This document shows positions 7,701 through 8,469 of a stretch of 8,469 nucleotides of DNA, piece after piece. The stretch spans positions 1-8,469 of the forward strand of contig JAOZOC010000122.1 in the NCBI GenBank assembly GCA_029933495.1, written 5' to 3'. Both the position numbers and the translations under genes were made by a program. Each line of letters begins with the position of its first letter. The first letter of the stretch is position 1. The notes under the pieces are model-generated. The model had not been told where the DNA came from. It made no database searches and saw nothing but the letters and a program-made list of their open reading frames with translations. Source of the DNA: Bacteroidales bacterium (GTDB lineage Bacteria > Bacteroidota > Bacteroidia > Bacteroidales > JAADJA01).

Positions 7701-7972
7701 GCGATCTCATCCTTCGACAATTTCAATTCATCTTCAAGTTGGGGGAGCATATTCTTAATAGAAGCCTTTTCCGGATGATTTTGAAAATCTGATATCTCTT
7801 TCAGGTAAGTTATAACCCGCTCCTTCATCTCATTGGCAGCTTTGTTGGTAAATGTTACTGCCAGAATACTTCTAAATCCATCAGGATTAGCAATAGATAT
7901 TTTCAGATACTCCCGAACCAGTGTATATGTCTTTCCCGAACCTGCGGATGATCTGTAAACTGTAAAATTCAT
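4790..7972 (-). CDS. AddA/RecB-like UvrD-family helicase with a C-terminal PD-(D/E)XK nuclease
   Basis: A 1060-residue ATP-dependent 3'-5' DNA helicase-nuclease, expected to process double-strand ends for recombinational repair. All superfamily 1A helicase motifs are visible: Walker A AGSGKT (10-15), Ia TFTNKAANEMKER (40-52), Walker B LIDEFQDTS (392-400), III VGDGKQAIYRWRSG (424-437), IV ANYRS (475-479), V VMTIHKSKGLEFPVV (746-760), VI LVYVVMTRPSERLYIL (822-837). The C-terminal RecB-type nuclease domain appears intact: H932 in YGTMIH, D1005 in RPDR, D1018 and K1020 in VIDFKTG, and QIKMY (Q1031, Y1035). The protein is shorter than E. coli RecB or B. subtilis AddA but normal for Bacteroidota homologues. 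The start is ATG at 7972, preceded by an A/T-rich leader without Shine-Dalgarno. An AddB-like partner is usually expected; none is in the window. The lipoprotein gene follows after 40 bases. The annotation as addA rather than recB-like is by domain plan only. Confidence 0.95.
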   Translation of the reverse strand: MNFTVYRSSAGSGKTYTLVREYLKISIANPDGFRSILAVTFTNKAANEMKERVITYLKEISDFQNHPEKASIKNMLPQLEDELKLSKDEIAERAYRVLRNILHSYSDFTISTIDSFMHKIIRTFAYDLHLAQDFEVEMDADELMSKAVDILISEVGNDAALTKILVNFVQTKTDDERSWHIEGDLLGMAKRLTAEDAQLYVERLKKLTLTDFEEIAKEIRAAIATFENRVVALAKSAVEKIDEAGISGSSFFYGNNGIYGYFGRVANNRMDTLSPNKNVIKTIEEDKWHAGKATSYDRNAIDSIKDFLIDIYLKLQKEREADFKDYALLNEIWKNLYPLALLSEIEKVVDEYKKSNKIIHISEFNKLIAGIVSEQPVPFIYERVGEKYRHFLIDEFQDTSTLQWHNMLPLVENSLADSNFNMIVGDGKQAIYRWRSGEVEQFARLPEIYNKPDNDIFRQREDALKRNYKPEILKANYRSKAEIVKFNNDFFPVIAGLIGDELKSIYDGVTQEFDSKNDGGLVQIEFLDKDSDQLAGIDELNENSILRIVEELLDDRFSLRDIAILCRTNVEANLIAAFLIKNSYNVISSESLLIKNSPDVQFLIDMMKYLNDGADNIAKAGVLHYLTTKNKLKGLLHNNLNILNTKENARAKDLFNQDETFVDVLHKFSFSASTLKKLPLYDMIEEMIRKFGLAGQADVYVQFFLDALLTFISKNSSGLSGFLEWWEKKKESKSVIVPEGINAVRVMTIHKSKGLEFPVVIYPYARSRVKKAKDKLWVDLSDKKVAQLDVALVNTGSSLENTDFADLYNEEMSKSFLDLVNLVYVVMTRPSERLYILTEMPPKKKDKTDSVPKLLHYYLANKGLWDDDETVYRFGERVEKGETEKESDEDVLEFNTMISTPWRKRMLLSLKAPEYWDVAAPESGTKYGTMIHTILSKIKTESDLETVLNDMEQEGIIEGAETDEIEDKIRSFLSKPSVGKYFKPGLNVKTEAEILLPDGKSIRPDRLIIEEDKVTVIDFKTGQPAESHNKQIKMYEEKIRELGYSKVSGVLLYLNEDREG

Positions 7973-8079
7973 TATTTTAAATTTGTGACTAAATTAGTAT
8001 GTTTTCACTAATATTATGATAAACATTTTTACCTGCCCATATTCTTTTGAGTCTTTTTTGCAAATAAGCTCTCGTGTTT

Positions 8080-8108
8080 CAAGTTTAGGAAGTATCATTC
8101 ATAGCAAA
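8080..8108 (-). promoter_or_regulatory. Weak candidate promoter for the helicase-lipoprotein operon
   Basis: The minus strand has TTTG (8108-8105), a 17-base spacer, then TAAACTTG (8087-8080), one mismatch from TAnnTTTG. It would give a leader of about 100 bases before the helicase ATG. No exact TAnnTTTG occurs on this strand closer to the gene. The TTTG overlaps the T-rich tail of the neighbouring hairpin, so the match could be accidental. Confidence 0.25.
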
Positions 8109-8133
8109 AGAAACCCCGGCCATGTTGCCGGGG
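8106..8133 (-). terminator. GC-rich hairpin resembling an intrinsic terminator, minus-strand sense
   Basis: CCCCGGC (8114-8120) and GCCGGGG (8127-8133) form a perfect 7-bp stem with a 6-base loop. Read on the minus strand it is followed by TTTCTTTT (complement of 8113-8106), which fits a rho-independent terminator. On the plus strand an A-run follows, so it would not terminate in that direction. No minus-strand gene is visible to its right, so what it would terminate is unclear. Confidence 0.55.
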
Positions 8134-8322
8134 GAAAAAATGATATTGAAGAGATATTAAATAGGTGATAAAACAACTGGTCGTTACATAAATTCAAAAA
8201 ATGATTCTGGTATGAGTTATGCCGATAATTATGCCAAATAGTTTAGAAAACTGATTATGTGTATATTATAAATTTTCCATTGTAATAATTCAGGAAAATA
8301 CTGTTCGATTTACTGCATTTTT

Positions 8323-8338
8323 TGTTCAGTAGTGAACA
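8323..8338. promoter_or_regulatory. Palindromic operator candidate TGTTCA-N4-TGAACA
   Basis: A perfect inverted repeat with 6-base arms and a GTAG spacer. It sits directly upstream of the -33 element of the plus-strand promoter and shares base 8338 with the next palindrome. Its size and position are typical of a site for a dimeric helix-turn-helix regulator. Which regulator binds cannot be told from the sequence. Confidence 0.5.
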
Positions 8339-8361
8339 TTTGTTTTTGATCAAAAACAAAT
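8338..8361. promoter_or_regulatory. Perfect 24-bp palindrome overlapping the -33 region
   Basis: A 24-base perfect palindrome without spacer, half-site ATTTGTTTTTGA, centred on GATC at 8348-8351. It covers the TTTG -33 element and most of the spacer of the plus-strand promoter. A protein bound here would block RNA polymerase, so it is a repressor-site candidate; a cruciform or hairpin role is also possible. Confidence 0.55.
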
Positions 8362-8374
8362 TTTTGTATATTTG
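8345..8374 (+). promoter_or_regulatory. Bacteroidota-type promoter for the gene at 8400
   Basis: TTTG (8345-8348), an 18-base spacer, and TATATTTG (8367-8374), an exact match to TAnnTTTG. Spacing and both elements fit the Bacteroidota housekeeping consensus well. Transcription would begin near 8380, leaving a leader of about 20 bases before the ATG at 8400. Confidence 0.65.
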
Positions 8375-8399
8375 AACTGTCAAAAATGAAAAAGGAAGG

Positions 8400-8469
8400 A
8401 TGCATACCTATTTCCTCGATGACGACAACACGATAATAAACAGTGAATCTGATATAAATAGAAAGACAG
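8400..8469 (+). CDS. Start of an unrecognised plus-strand gene (3' part outside window)
   Basis: An open frame starts with ATG at 8400-8402 and stays open to the edge, giving 23 residues: MHTYFLDDDNTII, then NSESDINRKT. The frame has a stop at 8373-8375 and no other ATG before 8400. A well-formed promoter lies 26 bases upstream, and AAGGA/GGAAGG precedes the ATG, though closer to it than an ideal ribosome site. Another ATG at 8386 opens a frame of only 16 codons. The visible residues are too few to name a family. The gene is divergent from the helicase operon and, judging by the two palindromes on its promoter, probably tightly regulated. Confidence 0.55.
   Translation, partial: MHTYFLDDDNTIINSESDINRKT

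Larger units (their letters stand above)
7973..8322. other. Intergenic region between divergent genes
   Basis: About 350 AT-rich bases without a convincing gene. Contents: an inverted repeat ATTAGT-N8-ACTAAT at 7993-8012, just upstream of the helicase start; a weak minus-strand promoter candidate (TAAACTTG, complement of 8080-8087, with TTTG from 8105-8108 about 17 bases upstream); a GC-rich hairpin at 8114-8133; and a direct repeat TTATGCC at 8217-8223 and 8229-8235, twelve bases apart. A 50-codon plus-strand frame at 8016-8168 is open but runs through the hairpin and lacks any supporting signal. Confidence 0.55.

Noticed and set aside
8016..8168. A 50-codon plus-strand frame (MINIFTCPYS...) with a TAnnTTTG match (7978-7985) some 30 bases upstream.
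   Set aside because: No ribosome site and no -33 element; it runs through the GC-rich hairpin, and the residue pattern is not convincing. The -7 match spans the helicase leader and is likely chance in AT-rich DNA.
8386..8436. ATG at 8386 as start of the plus-strand gene.
   Set aside because: The frame closes after 16 codons and the ATG is only about 6 bases from the predicted transcription start.

Overview
The window looks like chromosomal DNA of a Bacteroidota (Bacteroidetes) bacterium. Four signs point there: a type IX secretion (T9SS) C-terminal sorting domain on a large exported protein, a short RecB/AddA-like helicase-nuclease of the size usual in that phylum, a TlpA-type lipoprotein with a CPPC thioredoxin fold, and two exact matches to the phylum's TAnnTTTG promoter -7 element. 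Base composition is AT-rich. I see no rRNA, tRNA, CRISPR array, insertion sequence or phage gene.

Layout. Three of the four genes are on the minus strand and read right to left. At 7972-4790 is a complete 1060-residue UvrD/RecB-type helicase with a C-terminal PD-(D/E)XK nuclease domain. After a 40-base gap comes a lipoprotein with an N-terminal domain of unknown type and a C-terminal TlpA-like thioredoxin domain (4749-3577). The two probably share a transcript. Bases 3576-2928 are non-coding and hold a G/A-rich tract with degenerate tandem repeats of about 80 bp, a perfect 8-bp-arm inverted repeat, and the promoter and strong Shine-Dalgarno site of the next gene. From 2927 to the left edge runs a secreted multidomain protein of at least 975 residues: signal peptide, two tandem copies of a roughly 210-residue module I do not recognise, a right-handed beta-helix, an FN3-like domain, and a T9SS sorting domain cut by the window edge.

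At the right end, 7973-8399 is the intergenic region between divergently transcribed genes. It carries a GC-rich hairpin followed by a T-rich tract in the minus-strand sense, with no obvious gene feeding it. It also carries a compact plus-strand promoter overlapped by two abutting perfect palindromes. That promoter points to a plus-strand gene starting at 8400, of which only 23 codons are visible.

Together the genes suggest a DNA end-processing enzyme cotranscribed with a cell-envelope redox lipoprotein, next to an independently expressed surface protein. No functional link among the three can be shown from the sequence. I found no clear undescribed multi-gene system. The best leads are the duplicated unknown module in the secreted protein, the double-palindrome promoter at 8323-8374, and the 80-bp repeat tract.
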